From: Siminovitchia fortis
GTDB lineage: Bacteria; Bacillota; Bacilli; Bacillales; Bacillaceae_C
Direction of reading: 5' to 3'
Length of the DNA: 64,000 nt
Assembly: GCF_003605365.2 (NCBI RefSeq)
Contig: NZ_QYTU02000010.1
Location: 1 to 64,000 of the forward strand
Shown: in pieces, positions 53,228 through 62,139 of the stretch
How the letters are laid out: each line of letters starts with the position of its first letter
How positions within the stretch are numbered: position 1 is the stretch's first letter
The notes under the pieces: model-generated
Seen by the model: the letters and a program-made list of their open reading frames with translations, nothing else
Database searches by the model: none
What the model was told of the DNA's origin: nothing
Position numbers and translations under genes: made by a program

Positions 53228-54415
53228 CTAGATGACACCCATTTCCTTTCCCACTTTCTCATAGGCCGCAACTGCCCGGTCCAGCATCTCCCTCGTGTGT
53301 GCTGCTGTCGGCATGTTCCGTACTCGCCCCGTCCCTTTTGGAACAGTAGGAAAAACAATGGCCTTTGCGTAAACTCCCTCTTCAAAAAGACGCTTGCTGA
53401 ACGTCTGCGTTGTTTTTTCCTCCCCAATGATGCAAGGCGTTATCGGGGTTTCACTGTGACCGATATCAAATCCCAGCTTTGACAGAGCCTTTTTCAAGTA
53501 ATCCGCGTTTTTCCATAAACGTTCATAAAGCTCCGTACTTTCCATCATGAGCTCAATTGCCTTCGTTGCGGCCGCAGCATCTGCAGGTGTGACTGCAGTG
53601 GAGAACAAAAATGGACGCGACCTGACTTTAAGCCAGTCAATCAGCTCTTTTTTCCCCGCTACATAACCGCCCACAACGCCAATCGCTTTTGAAAGAGTGC
53701 CAATTTGAAAATCTATCTTTTCCTGAAGCCCGAAATTCTTTACCGTGCCAGCTCCTTTTCCGAGCACTCCCGAACCATGTGCATCATCAACATAAGTGAT
53801 TAAATCGTATTCTTCAGCGATTTCGGCGATTTCCGGCAGTTTGGCAATGTCACCATCCATCGAAAAAACACCGTCGGTTATCACCATGATTTTATTGTAG
53901 CTTCCGGATTCCTTTGCAGCCTTTGCCTGCTTTCGCAGATCATCCATGTCCGAATGGCCGAATCGGATGATCTTTGCCTTCGAAAGGCGGCAGCCGTCAA
54001 TGATGGATGCATGATTCAGCTCATCTGACAAAATAGCGTCATCTTTGTCCATGACCGCCGAAATGGCGGCCATATTACAGTTAAAACCTGACTGATAGGA
54101 GATGGCGGCTTCCGTCCCTTTAAAAGCGGCAAGCGTTTCTTCCAGCTTTTCATGGACTTCAAGCGTTCCATTGATTGTGCGTACTGCTCCTGCTCCAACC
54201 CCCCATTTTCCGATTGCATCAACAGCCGCGTCTTTCAATCTCTCATCCGTTGCCAAGCCGAGATAATTATTGGACGAGAGATTGATCTGTTCTTTCCCAT
54301 TAATTCTGATGATGGGACCATTTGGAGTTTCAACCGTGTCTATTTCATTGTAGAGGCCCTGACTGCGAAGTTCAGACAAATTTTCCGTTAAAAATTGCTC
54401 CAGCACTTTCGACAT
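53228..54415 (-). CDS. kbl: Glycine C-acetyltransferase (2-amino-3-ketobutyrate CoA ligase)
   Basis: This PLP enzyme splits 2-amino-3-ketobutyrate with CoA into glycine and acetyl-CoA. The 395 residues show [11 protein letters not shown] near 45, [12 protein letters not shown] near 205, and the PLP lysine in [13 protein letters not shown] near 243. The ATG at 54415 follows GGAGGGATCGAT; a longer reading has no site. First gene of the kbl-tdh pair. Other alpha-oxoamine synthases (BioF) are similar, but the partner gene decides. Confidence 0.94.
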   Translation of the reverse strand: MSKVLEQFLTENLSELRSQGLYNEIDTVETPNGPIIRINGKEQINLSSNNYLGLATDERLKDAAVDAIGKWGVGAGAVRTINGTLEVHEKLEETLAAFKGTEAAISYQSGFNCNMAAISAVMDKDDAILSDELNHASIIDGCRLSKAKIIRFGHSDMDDLRKQAKAAKESGSYNKIMVITDGVFSMDGDIAKLPEIAEIAEEYDLITYVDDAHGSGVLGKGAGTVKNFGLQEKIDFQIGTLSKAIGVVGGYVAGKKELIDWLKVRSRPFLFSTAVTPADAAAATKAIELMMESTELYERLWKNADYLKKALSKLGFDIGHSETPITPCIIGEEKTTQTFSKRLFEEGVYAKAIVFPTVPKGTGRVRNMPTAAHTREMLDRAVAAYEKVGKEMGVI

Positions 54416-54568
54416 ATCGATCCCTCCATTATGGAAATTTGCGAATACATTTGTACTCACTAGAAATACACACACAAACCAAAATTATCGGAATTCAATT
54501 TAAATATAACATATTTCATATATTATGTTTATTGTGAGAGGACAGTATTTATTCATTTTGAAAATATT

Positions 54569-54772
54569 AAGAAAAGCGCAAGGCGCCCGTTTAGCGACGT
54601 ACAAACTGGAGCACTCCGCAATGAGATAAAGGAAACACGGCGAGGTACGAGCCGATGTTGACTTATCGTAGTGCTCTGAGCCTACTTCCTCGAATAAACA
54701 TCCACGCAGAAAAAGCGAAGCTTTTTCGAGGAAAGGAGTGTGAAGCTAGTCGCTGGGCGCTGGAGCTGGACA
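54569..54772 (+). repeat. Intergenic repeat, family A with hairpin module
   Basis: This family A element has an extra module of about 60 bp (54680-54740) with an AAAAAGCGAAGCTTTTT hairpin and CTTCCTCGA/TCGAGGAA arms, inserted near its 3' end. The same module occurs in the copy at 64-406. Outer helices GGCGCCC/GGGCGCT and AGCGAC/GTCGCT are intact. The gap around it (54416-54568 and 54773-54830) holds the kbl promoter region and nothing else that I recognise. Confidence 0.83.
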
Positions 54773-54831
54773 TTACGTTAATCTTGTTTGAAGAGAAAAT
54801 TCGGTAAAATTTTATACTTTCTTTAGATTAG

Positions 54832-54859
54832 AAAAAACCTCTTCAGTCTTTCGAAGAGG
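54832..54859 (-). terminator. Terminator of the damaged ATPase gene
   Basis: CCTCTTC/GAAGAGG (54838-54844 and 54853-54859), followed on the minus strand by six T; it lies just beyond the stop codon. Confidence 0.8.
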
Positions 54860-54861
54860 CG

Positions 54862-55955
54862 CTAATCTTTTGCAAGCAGCTTGATTTCTTTTTGAATGTC
54901 GGAAAATATTTCGTCAATCCGGGAATGGTCCATATTGTCCTGGTAAATGGATTCCAATTGATCATTAACCCGTTTTGCTTCTGCAAGATAGTCTTTTCCG
55001 GCCTTCATTTGTTCCCGGTATTCCTTTTCAATCTCCGCAATTTCATTTGCATATAATTCGTCTGTCCCAGGGGCTACCGTCAATTCATACATATCAATCA
55101 CTTCATCACCTTTTCGGGAAGGGAAATACTCATGCGGCTGGGTGCTGTCGAACACAGCCCAGCCAAGCTCCCTGACAACAACCATATCGAGGCTGGCAGG
55201 GTCAAATCCGCAATGATAGATTTCCAAATCATATCCTTTTTTTCGGCTTCCATCACGATCTTTTTCAATACAGTGGACTTCCCTGTTCCGGCCCGGCCTT
55301 TTAAAAAAATTCTCTTGTTTAGGCCGGATGTGATATTATCTACGAAATCTACCGGGCCCTTTGGAGTTGCGGCACCGAGAAACCGGCGCCTTGTTGTTCG
55401 CTCTTTTCGGCTGGAATTTTTAAAAATCAGCTTTTTAATCAAGCGGTCTGTCACTTGATCCGCCTTTAAAAAGTCCATCCGGTCAACGTAGAGCTTCTCC
55501 CATCTGTCGTGGACCCGCAATCCCGCTGTATATGATTGATATGCCTTATCCAGTGCATCTTCCCTCTTTGCTTCCAATTGTGTGATGTCCTTCTTTACGG
55601 CGGCTTCCAGGGAGGAGAAATCCATTACGTCCAAATCGACTGTCTCCCATCTGTCACCAACAAATTCCTTTCCGATTTCACGCGGAAAATCACCGTCGAC
55701 AATTCCAAACCCCAGCTCCCGTATAATCAGTCCCTCCAACGAATCCGGATCATTCGGGGAATGAAGCGCCTCAAGATTTACATTTTTTCCGGTCCATTCA
55801 TCCATCAGCCTGTGAATTAAACCCTTTTTCTCCAAGCTGGATTTACCTGATAGAATAAAGACACGGTCCAGCCCGCGCAGATTTGAATCGTACAAATTGC
55901 TGAATCCCTTGGCAGTATTGCCGCCGCCAAAATAATGCAAGACATTTCCGCTCAC
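54862..55955 (-). pseudogene. P-loop ATPase family gene with frameshift (PRK06851-like)
   Basis: Two reading frames together encode one protein of about 364 residues made of two similar halves. Half one (residues 1-180) has LHYFGGGNTAKGF and SLEGLIIRELGFGIVDG; half two has an intact P-loop GRAGTGKST and SLDMVVVRELGWAVFDST. The frame breaks at seven A (55237-55243) in GAA-AAA-AAG, after residue 240: staying in frame gives a stop at 55098, while moving back one base continues to 54862. In half one the P-loop is shortened to FILSGKSSL, about five residues less than the usual KGGPGTGKSS type. Two lesions suggest a decaying gene, but A-AAA-AAG is also a classic -1 slippery site, so programmed frameshifting or a sequencing error cannot be excluded. 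Confidence 0.75.
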
Positions 55956-56067
55956 ATTGTCACCCTCAATACTGTTATCTTTGTTCTTTTTCTTCAGCCT
56001 ATGCTTTGAGTGAATGGAAGGTACGTAGTTTCGGTAAAAAAACTGGGCAGCCTCACTAAATACGCGG

Positions 56068-56250
56068 TTATTCGCTTATTTCATCAAGCATTTTGTTTAA
56101 AGTTTTTAATTCTTCTTCAATTTCCATCAGCTGTTTTTCAAGTGGATGCAATATGCCCTTCACATATTCGAGTTTCTCTAAATCGTGCTGAAGCCTGACA
56201 TAGTCCGCTTTTAAATCTGCAATTTTATATTCGATCTCCGATTTATTCAT
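56068..56250 (-). CDS. Small coiled-coil protein (SE1832-like family)
   Basis: This is a 60-residue, highly charged, fully helical protein: IEYKIADLKADYVRLQHDLEKLE, then PLEKQLMEIEEELKTLNKML. It resembles small Bacillales proteins known only as hypothetical (SE1832 family, from memory). ATG after AAAGGAG. It follows the CynX-type transporter by 25 bp and may be co-transcribed. Function unknown. Confidence 0.75.
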   Translation of the reverse strand: MNKSEIEYKIADLKADYVRLQHDLEKLEYVKGILHPLEKQLMEIEEELKTLNKMLDEISE

Positions 56251-56275
56251 TTAAAAAGCTCCTTTTAAAAAGATA

Positions 56276-57478
56276 TTAATCTTCCAGTACAAATTTGTTC
56301 CTTCCGGCCCCTAAGCCTGCCGCGGTCATTAAGACTGAGACAATAATAAGTGTCATGATAGGCAGAAACCAAGAATGGGTATGATCATATTCGTAACCGA
56401 TCAAAGTGGGGCCAGCAGCTGCAAGAAAATACCCCAGCGATTGAGCCATCCCCGACAAGCGGGAAGCATCCATGACACCCTTGGCACGTAATACAAGGAA
56501 AGTAAGAGCCAAGCTGAAGCCGGAGCCTTGCGCTACTCCGATCATGACTACCCATAAAAAGATGAGGGGGCCTCCCCCAAACATCAGCCCTGTAAAAGAA
56601 ATCAGATAGACAGTTCCCAAACCTAGAACAAGTCCCCTTTGGTTGTTCAATTTTCCTGCCACAACCGGAATGATGAAGGAAGCTGGAAGGCCGGCAAACT
56701 GTATGACCGAAAGCATCCAGCCGGATAAAGACCGTGAGAAACCATGGCTGTACAGGATTTCCGGAACCCAGGTAATGAGACAATAGAAGATCAGGGACTG
56801 CAATCCCATGAAGAATGCGACTTGCCAGGCAAGCTTGGACTTTAGCATGGAATTCCCGTATTTAATAATCTTTACTCTTCCCTCAAAGACTTTTTGCTTC
56901 CTAATTTGAGGGATCCAAATAAGAAATGCGGCAAGGGCCAAATAAGCCCATGTCATAAGGGATGCTTCCCACCCCCAACCGAATTTCTCCACCAAAGGGA
57001 TGCTGATTCCTGATGCGATGGCTGCTGAAATGCCCAGAGATGCCGAATATACCCCTGTCATTAATGTAGCTTTGTTGGGAAACTTCATCTTAACGATTCC
57101 CGGAAGCAGCACATTCCCCACGGCTATTCCGATTCCAGCTACGGCCGTCCCGATAAATAAAAGTGAGATGCTTCCCATCGATCGAATAACGATACCTGCG
57201 CCTATCAGCGCGACTCCCAACAGTATCGTCAACTCATTCCCAATCTTTTGCCCGATTTTCGGGGCAAAAGGTGACAATACCGCAAAAGCAATCAACGGCA
57301 GAGTCGTCAAAAATCCCGCCATTCCGTTTGAAAGGCCCAGGTCACTTCGTATAAAGCTGACGAGCGGCCCGACGGAAGTGATGGCAGGCCGCAAATTAAA
57401 GGCTATGAAAACGATCCCGGTGACAAGAAAAATCTTCTGTGCCATTGTTCGTCTTTTAGCCAGAGCATGAAAATCCAT
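56276..57478 (-). CDS. CynX/NimT-family MFS transporter
   Basis: This is a major-facilitator transporter of 400 residues with twelve predicted helices. FNLRPAITSVGPLVSFIRSDLGLSNGMAGFLTTLPLIAF-like order at helices 1-2 and AVGNVLLPGIVKMKFPNKATLMTGVYS at helix 4-5 are typical of the CynX/NimT (YycB) group, linked to cyanate, nitroimidazole or other small anions. Substrate here is unknown. ATG after GAGGAAG. First gene of a possible two-gene unit. Confidence 0.88.
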   Translation of the reverse strand: MDFHALAKRRTMAQKIFLVTGIVFIAFNLRPAITSVGPLVSFIRSDLGLSNGMAGFLTTLPLIAFAVLSPFAPKIGQKIGNELTILLGVALIGAGIVIRSMGSISLLFIGTAVAGIGIAVGNVLLPGIVKMKFPNKATLMTGVYSASLGISAAIASGISIPLVEKFGWGWEASLMTWAYLALAAFLIWIPQIRKQKVFEGRVKIIKYGNSMLKSKLAWQVAFFMGLQSLIFYCLITWVPEILYSHGFSRSLSGWMLSVIQFAGLPASFIIPVVAGKLNNQRGLVLGLGTVYLISFTGLMFGGGPLIFLWVVMIGVAQGSGFSLALTFLVLRAKGVMDASRLSGMAQSLGYFLAAAGPTLIGYEYDHTHSWFLPIMTLIIVSVLMTAAGLGAGRNKFVLED

Positions 57479-57752
57479 TGCATATCTTCCTCATCTATAA
57501 AAATTTCGGTAAAACGGAAAAAAATAGTCCATTTCATTACGATAACAGTAACTCACTCATTTTACATAAAAAACGAATCATATGGAAGGAGATGAAATAG
57601 GTGTAAGCGATTATTGTTGATGAAGATTCTCTGTAATTAAAGATTGGCGAGGCTGTTGCTCTCATCGAGAAAAATAAAAATGCGGGGAAAATAATTTTGA
57701 AGGTACGGGAATAATGTAAAGTAGAATGCGGACAATTCAGGGGAGGATGGAC

Positions 57753-58550
57753 ATGAGGCTCATTTTGGATATATTTAAACGTTTCTTTATAGACCGGTTC
57801 CATGACCAGTCTGCTCAAATGGCCTACTTCTTTATGTTATCCATCTTCCCTTTCCTGATTTTCGTCCTTTCCCTGCTGAGCTTTTTTCCCATCCATTCGA
57901 CGGATGTATTGTCTGCCATCGAACAATTCGCTCCCAAAGGGAGCTATGCTCTCATCGAGAACAATGTCATCCTTATTTTCGATAAGCAAAGGACAAAGCT
58001 CGCCTCTTTCAGCCTGATCGCTTCCTTTTGGATATCCTCCATGGCAGTTCAATCCCTTGTCAGGGCAATGAATGATGCATACAGTATCATCAGAAAGGAA
58101 GGTTTTTTTCTGGCTCTTGCCAAGGATTTATTTTTAACGGCTATCCTGATGATTACTTTGACCATCTCTTTACTTGTCCCCATTGGAGAAGAAATCGGAC
58201 GCGTTTTTTTATCTTCCCAAGTCGACATGCCCTTGCTTTTTTATGAGTCCTGGTTTCTGATCAAATGGGTCATTGGAACAATTTATTTATTCCTATTCTT
58301 TCTTCTGTTTTATAAATTTGTCCCAAGCGGGAAAATCCCTTTTTCGTCAGTTGTCCCGGGCGCCATTTTTTCGACGATAGGCTGGCAGGGCGTATCCATC
58401 GGGTTTTCATACTATGTCTCTTACATCAATTACTCCCAGCTATACGGACAGCTTGGGAGCATTATCGTGTTAATGATCTGGTTCTACTTGACGGCTGCAG
58501 TACTGCTGGTCGGAGGATTGATCAACGCCTCGTTTCTCAAAGACAGCTAA
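57753..58550 (+). CDS. YihY/BrkB family membrane protein
   Basis: This is a 265-residue membrane protein with six hydrophobic segments. FKRFFIDRFHDQSAQMAYFFMLSIFPFLIF at the N-terminus and the C-terminal LYGQLGSIIVLMIWFYLTAAVLLVGGLINA define the YihY family (formerly ascribed to RNase BN). No biochemical function is certain. The ATG at 57753 follows GGGAGG. Its stop overlaps that of the convergent nucleotidase gene. Confidence 0.88.
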   Translation: MRLILDIFKRFFIDRFHDQSAQMAYFFMLSIFPFLIFVLSLLSFFPIHSTDVLSAIEQFAPKGSYALIENNVILIFDKQRTKLASFSLIASFWISSMAVQSLVRAMNDAYSIIRKEGFFLALAKDLFLTAILMITLTISLLVPIGEEIGRVFLSSQVDMPLLFYESWFLIKWVIGTIYLFLFFLLFYKFVPSGKIPFSSVVPGAIFSTIGWQGVSIGFSYYVSYINYSQLYGQLGSIIVLMIWFYLTAAVLLVGGLINASFLKDS

Positions 58551-60127
58551 TCGTGAATCACTCTCCAATTGTTATTCACCGTTGCCTTCACCGTTTTTTC
58601 CCTGAGAAAGTAATTGGCGATCAGCTCGGACATATCAATTTGTATTTCTTTTATGACAGCCTTTCCCTGGTACATAAAATATTGTCCGCCGCCTCCCGCC
58701 CGGTAATTGCTCATTACGACATCGTATGATTGTTCATGCAAAACAGGTCGACCCTTATATTCCAGCTTGACAACCCTCTGCCCCTCAGGCTTGGAAATAT
58801 CGATGATATAATCGATTCCTTCCCACATATCATAATTATAGTGCTGCGGCTTTGGTGTCGTAAATGCCGGGTTTACTTCTATTTTTTTGCCGTTATATTG
58901 CATGAAGTAAGAAGCGGAGCGCTCCAAGGCATCCCTCATATCCTTACCCGATATACGGATAACCTTTAAAGTGTTCGGATAAATATAGTTGGAGACGACA
59001 TCACGCATCGTCACATGTGGAGGGAACCCCGGGGATTCATTGTCAAATAGGGCCGTAGTTGAAATATCCACTCCTGCAGCATCCATTTGTACCTTGTTAA
59101 TAAATTCGATGAGTGCATTATCCTGCAGCCTGATTTTCATGGCATCTTCCACCAGCATATTCCCTTCTATTTTCCCGATGGGCTGGTCCAGCCATGCCTG
59201 TGTATTCCTTTCGTACACTTCCACTTTATCCAGCAGCGCCCGATCTTCCGGCACCCCTTGAACTGACAATAGCTCGGAATGTTTACTTACTGCCTTCCAC
59301 CTCCCTCCAGCCTTTTCAAGCTTCAATACAGCCTTCCCAAGAAAGGCTCCTGAACTTCCCGGCTGCAGGACAATGACTCCGTTCAGCTCTTTTCCATAAA
59401 TTTGCCGATGTTGATGGCCGGTTAAAAGGACATCAATGCCCGGCACTTCCATGCATAAGCGGTAGCCTTGATTTTCCCTGGTAATTTTTTCGATCGGCTC
59501 ACCTGTGTCCAAATCTCTTTCAAAGCCGCCATGATATGATACAACGACGATATCAGCCCGCTCTTCTTCTTTTAAAAACGGCACCCACCTTTTCGCTGTT
59601 TTCACAGGATCATCAAACTTTAATCCCACAATATTTTCCGGCTTTTCCCAGTACGGTATGTAGGGGGTTGTTAAACCTAATACGGCCACCTTCAGATCAT
59701 CAAACTGTTTTATCGTGTATGGTTTTCCAAAATACGGATTTTGGTTGGCGGCGTTTAAAATATTGGCTGACAGCCAAGGATAGCTCGCCTGTTTTACAGC
59801 GGCCTTTAAGTTTCCCAGCCCGTAATTGAATTCATGATTGCCGAACACCCCGGCATCATACTTCATTTCATTCAATACAGCCACCATGGGATTCGGAAGG
59901 TGTCTATGTTCATCTGAGCGGACGTAATGGTAAGTCAGCGGCGTCCCTTGGATCAGGTCGCCATTATCGATTAATAGGACGTTGTCATTGCTTTTCCGTT
60001 CTTTTTTTACAAGGGTTGAAATTTTTCCCAGCCCAACATCAGCATAGGCATTCGTTCCATAGTTGACCGGAAAGATGTTTCCATGGATATCGCTTGTCTG
60101 CAAAATCACCAAGTTTGTTGTCGTCAT
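58547..60127 (-). CDS. Metallophosphatase / 5'-nucleotidase (YunD-like)
   Basis: This is a two-domain enzyme of 526 residues: N-terminal calcineurin-like phosphoesterase with ligands in TSDIHGN (near 12), NGDLIQG (56), GNHEFNYG (97), VSYHGG (204) and GHQHRQIYG (237); then the 5'-nucleotidase C-terminal substrate domain from about 320 (RDVVSNYIYPNTLKVIRISGKDM; NYRAGGGG). No signal peptide is present, so it acts in the cytoplasm, as YunD is thought to do. Substrate (nucleotides or nucleotide sugars) is inferred. It is longer than B. subtilis YunD. Confidence 0.87.
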   Translation of the reverse strand: MTTTNLVILQTSDIHGNIFPVNYGTNAYADVGLGKISTLVKKERKSNDNVLLIDNGDLIQGTPLTYHYVRSDEHRHLPNPMVAVLNEMKYDAGVFGNHEFNYGLGNLKAAVKQASYPWLSANILNAANQNPYFGKPYTIKQFDDLKVAVLGLTTPYIPYWEKPENIVGLKFDDPVKTAKRWVPFLKEEERADIVVVSYHGGFERDLDTGEPIEKITRENQGYRLCMEVPGIDVLLTGHQHRQIYGKELNGVIVLQPGSSGAFLGKAVLKLEKAGGRWKAVSKHSELLSVQGVPEDRALLDKVEVYERNTQAWLDQPIGKIEGNMLVEDAMKIRLQDNALIEFINKVQMDAAGVDISTTALFDNESPGFPPHVTMRDVVSNYIYPNTLKVIRISGKDMRDALERSASYFMQYNGKKIEVNPAFTTPKPQHYNYDMWEGIDYIIDISKPEGQRVVKLEYKGRPVLHEQSYDVVMSNYRAGGGGQYFMYQGKAVIKEIQIDMSELIANYFLREKTVKATVNNNWRVIHD

Positions 60128-60223
60128 TGATAATGCCTGCTCCTAACCTGACAAATATATTAGTAAAATTGTAAAATTATCCATTATCTTATAATGGATC
60201 GTAGAGTATAGCAAGGACTCTGC

Positions 60224-61150
60224 CTATTGTATAATACCCTCTTTGATCACTAATTCTCCTTTGCCGGCATTAATTTCCACAAATGCCCCTAAAGGCAGAG
60301 ATACCATCGGTCTGCAATGTCCTGCCCTTAAATTGAATAAAACAGGCTTTCCGAACGGTTCAAGGATCTCCTTAAATAGATCTTTAATGTTAAAGTTTGA
60401 ATCAAAATGGCACCCGGTCCAACTCCCGAGAACAACCCCTTCCGCTTCTGAAAATTTACCTCCTAACGCAAGCTGCGTCATCATCCTGTCCAATTTATAC
60501 GGCTCCTCATTTATTTCTTCGAGAAATAAAATTTTTCCTTTCGTGTCTATTTCATAGGGGGTTCCCATCAAAGCAGAGATGAGAGTCAAGTTCCCTCCTG
60601 TGAGTATTCCGCTTGCCCTTCCAGGGATCATACCTTCCATCCTTTCTCCAGGAGGGTTACACAATCTTCCTAATGAAATGTTACCTTTTATTAACCGGGA
60701 AAGGCCTTCCTTGGTGAAAGAATCCGCGTCAATTAAATCCGAAGCGGCCATCGGTCCGTGTATTGTCGGAATTTCACAGCATTGCTGAAGGAAAAGATGC
60801 AAAGCCGTGATATCACTATAGCCGACGAACAGTTTTGGGTTGTTCCTAATCTGTTCTTGGTCAAGAAGAGGCAAGATTTGCGGGGAGCCATACCCTCCCC
60901 GCAGGCAAAAAATTGCTTTTATCTCCTTATTTGAAAACATGCTGCTTAATTCTGCCGCACGATTTTGAGGCGGTCCTGCCAAATACCCTCTATGCTCGAT
61001 ATGGCACGTTTCTCCGACTTCCACACGGAAACCTGCCTCTTCCAATGCAGCGATAGCCTTTTTCAATTTCTCTTGACTGGCAGGGCCTGAGGGTGCCGTC
61101 AGTCCCACAACATCATTTGGCGTGATTCCCTTAACCTTTTTTATTTCCAA
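60224..61150 (-). CDS. LD-carboxypeptidase (S66 family)
   Basis: This is a murein-peptide LD-carboxypeptidase-type serine peptidase of 308 residues. The nucleophile Ser is in GYSDITALHLF (near 110), the Glu in FLEEINEEPYKLDRMMTQLA (near 207), and the His in RAGHCRPMVSLPLGA (near 277), the full S66 triad. No signal peptide, so cytoplasmic peptide recycling is likely (YkfA/LdcA type). A TTG at 61150 is preferred, since AGAGGTGA lies 5 bp upstream; the GTG nine bases earlier lies within that site. Confidence 0.88.
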   Translation of the reverse strand: MEIKKVKGITPNDVVGLTAPSGPASQEKLKKAIAALEEAGFRVEVGETCHIEHRGYLAGPPQNRAAELSSMFSNKEIKAIFCLRGGYGSPQILPLLDQEQIRNNPKLFVGYSDITALHLFLQQCCEIPTIHGPMAASDLIDADSFTKEGLSRLIKGNISLGRLCNPPGERMEGMIPGRASGILTGGNLTLISALMGTPYEIDTKGKILFLEEINEEPYKLDRMMTQLALGGKFSEAEGVVLGSWTGCHFDSNFNIKDLFKEILEPFGKPVLFNLRAGHCRPMVSLPLGAFVEINAGKGELVIKEGIIQ

Positions 61151-61311
61151 TACCCTCACCTCTATTAAAATATTTTTACATGTCGAATATTCCCGGGGAA
61201 ATAAGATTAACGTTGTCGATTATTGCCGGGGAAATAAAATGATGGTATTTCCTTATCAAATTTTGTTCCAAATAAGGTAAGATGATAGAAACATTTATTA
61301 TGGAGCGGATA

Positions 61312-62070
61312 ATGGTGAAGTTAAATGAATCCAACCAATATATTAAAAAGATCAAATTGTTACGTGACGACATACCATCAAACGCTGAATACCCTTTTTG
61401 CCTTCCGGCGGTCGAATCTCTCAACGAACTCCCCTTACACCCTCAAGTGACATACTTTGTAGGTGAAAACGGGATGGGGAAGTCAACTCTAATTGAAGCA
61501 ATCGCCATTTCCGCCGGATTCAATCCTGAAGGCGGATCTTTCAACTTCAACTTTTCAACCCGCGATTCCCACTCCGAATTGGAACAGCATCTTCGCCTGA
61601 TAAAAGGAGTGCAAAGACCAAAAGACGGTTTTTTTCTTCGGGCAGAAACATTTTATAATGTGGCAACAAATATTGAAGAGCTTGATCGTGAACCGAGAAG
61701 CCCGCGTATCATTGATCAATTCGGAGGAGTTTCTCTCCATGAGCAGTCGCATGGGGAGTCATTCTTCGCTGCCTTCACACATCGTTTTAGGGGAAAAGGA
61801 CTTTACATCATGGATGAACCTGAGGCCGCATTGTCACCCTTAAAGCAATTATCGATGCTGTCCCGGATCAATGAGCTTGCCGGCCAATCATCCCAGTTCA
61901 TTATTGCCACACATTCCCCGGTCATCATGGCGTATCCTGATGCCCTATTGTATGAGTTCACAAAAGAAGGTGTAAGGAAAACGACTCTTGAAAATACGGA
62001 GCATTTCACACTAATGAAACAATTCTTCGATGATAAAGAACGTATGCTTTTTCATTTATTCAATACTTGA
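61312..62070 (+). CDS. AAA family ATPase (COG3910 type)
   Basis: This is a 252-residue ABC/SMC-like ATPase: Walker A GENGMGKST near 47, Walker B YIMDEPEAALSP near 166, and ATHSPVIMAYPDA near 205, without transporter domains. Similar small stand-alone ATPases are widespread, with unknown role, sometimes near defence or repair genes. The ATG at 61312 lies 6 bp after GGAG; an ATG at 61282 with AAGG is possible and would add ten residues. It precedes an acetolactate-synthase-like gene by 69 bp on the same strand. Confidence 0.82.
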   Translation: MVKLNESNQYIKKIKLLRDDIPSNAEYPFCLPAVESLNELPLHPQVTYFVGENGMGKSTLIEAIAISAGFNPEGGSFNFNFSTRDSHSELEQHLRLIKGVQRPKDGFFLRAETFYNVATNIEELDREPRSPRIIDQFGGVSLHEQSHGESFFAAFTHRFRGKGLYIMDEPEAALSPLKQLSMLSRINELAGQSSQFIIATHSPVIMAYPDALLYEFTKEGVRKTTLENTEHFTLMKQFFDDKERMLFHLFNT

Positions 62071-62139
62071 GGGTAATGCATTCATATTTTTAACATCAAT
62101 GGCCAAAGCTAACTCTAACTTTTACTGCGGAGGATATCG

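Noticed and set aside
57537-57818. 93-codon minus-strand ORF upstream of the YihY gene
   Set aside because: It overlaps the YihY ribosome binding site and start, lacks its own site, and has no recognisable features; the region is better read as promoter.
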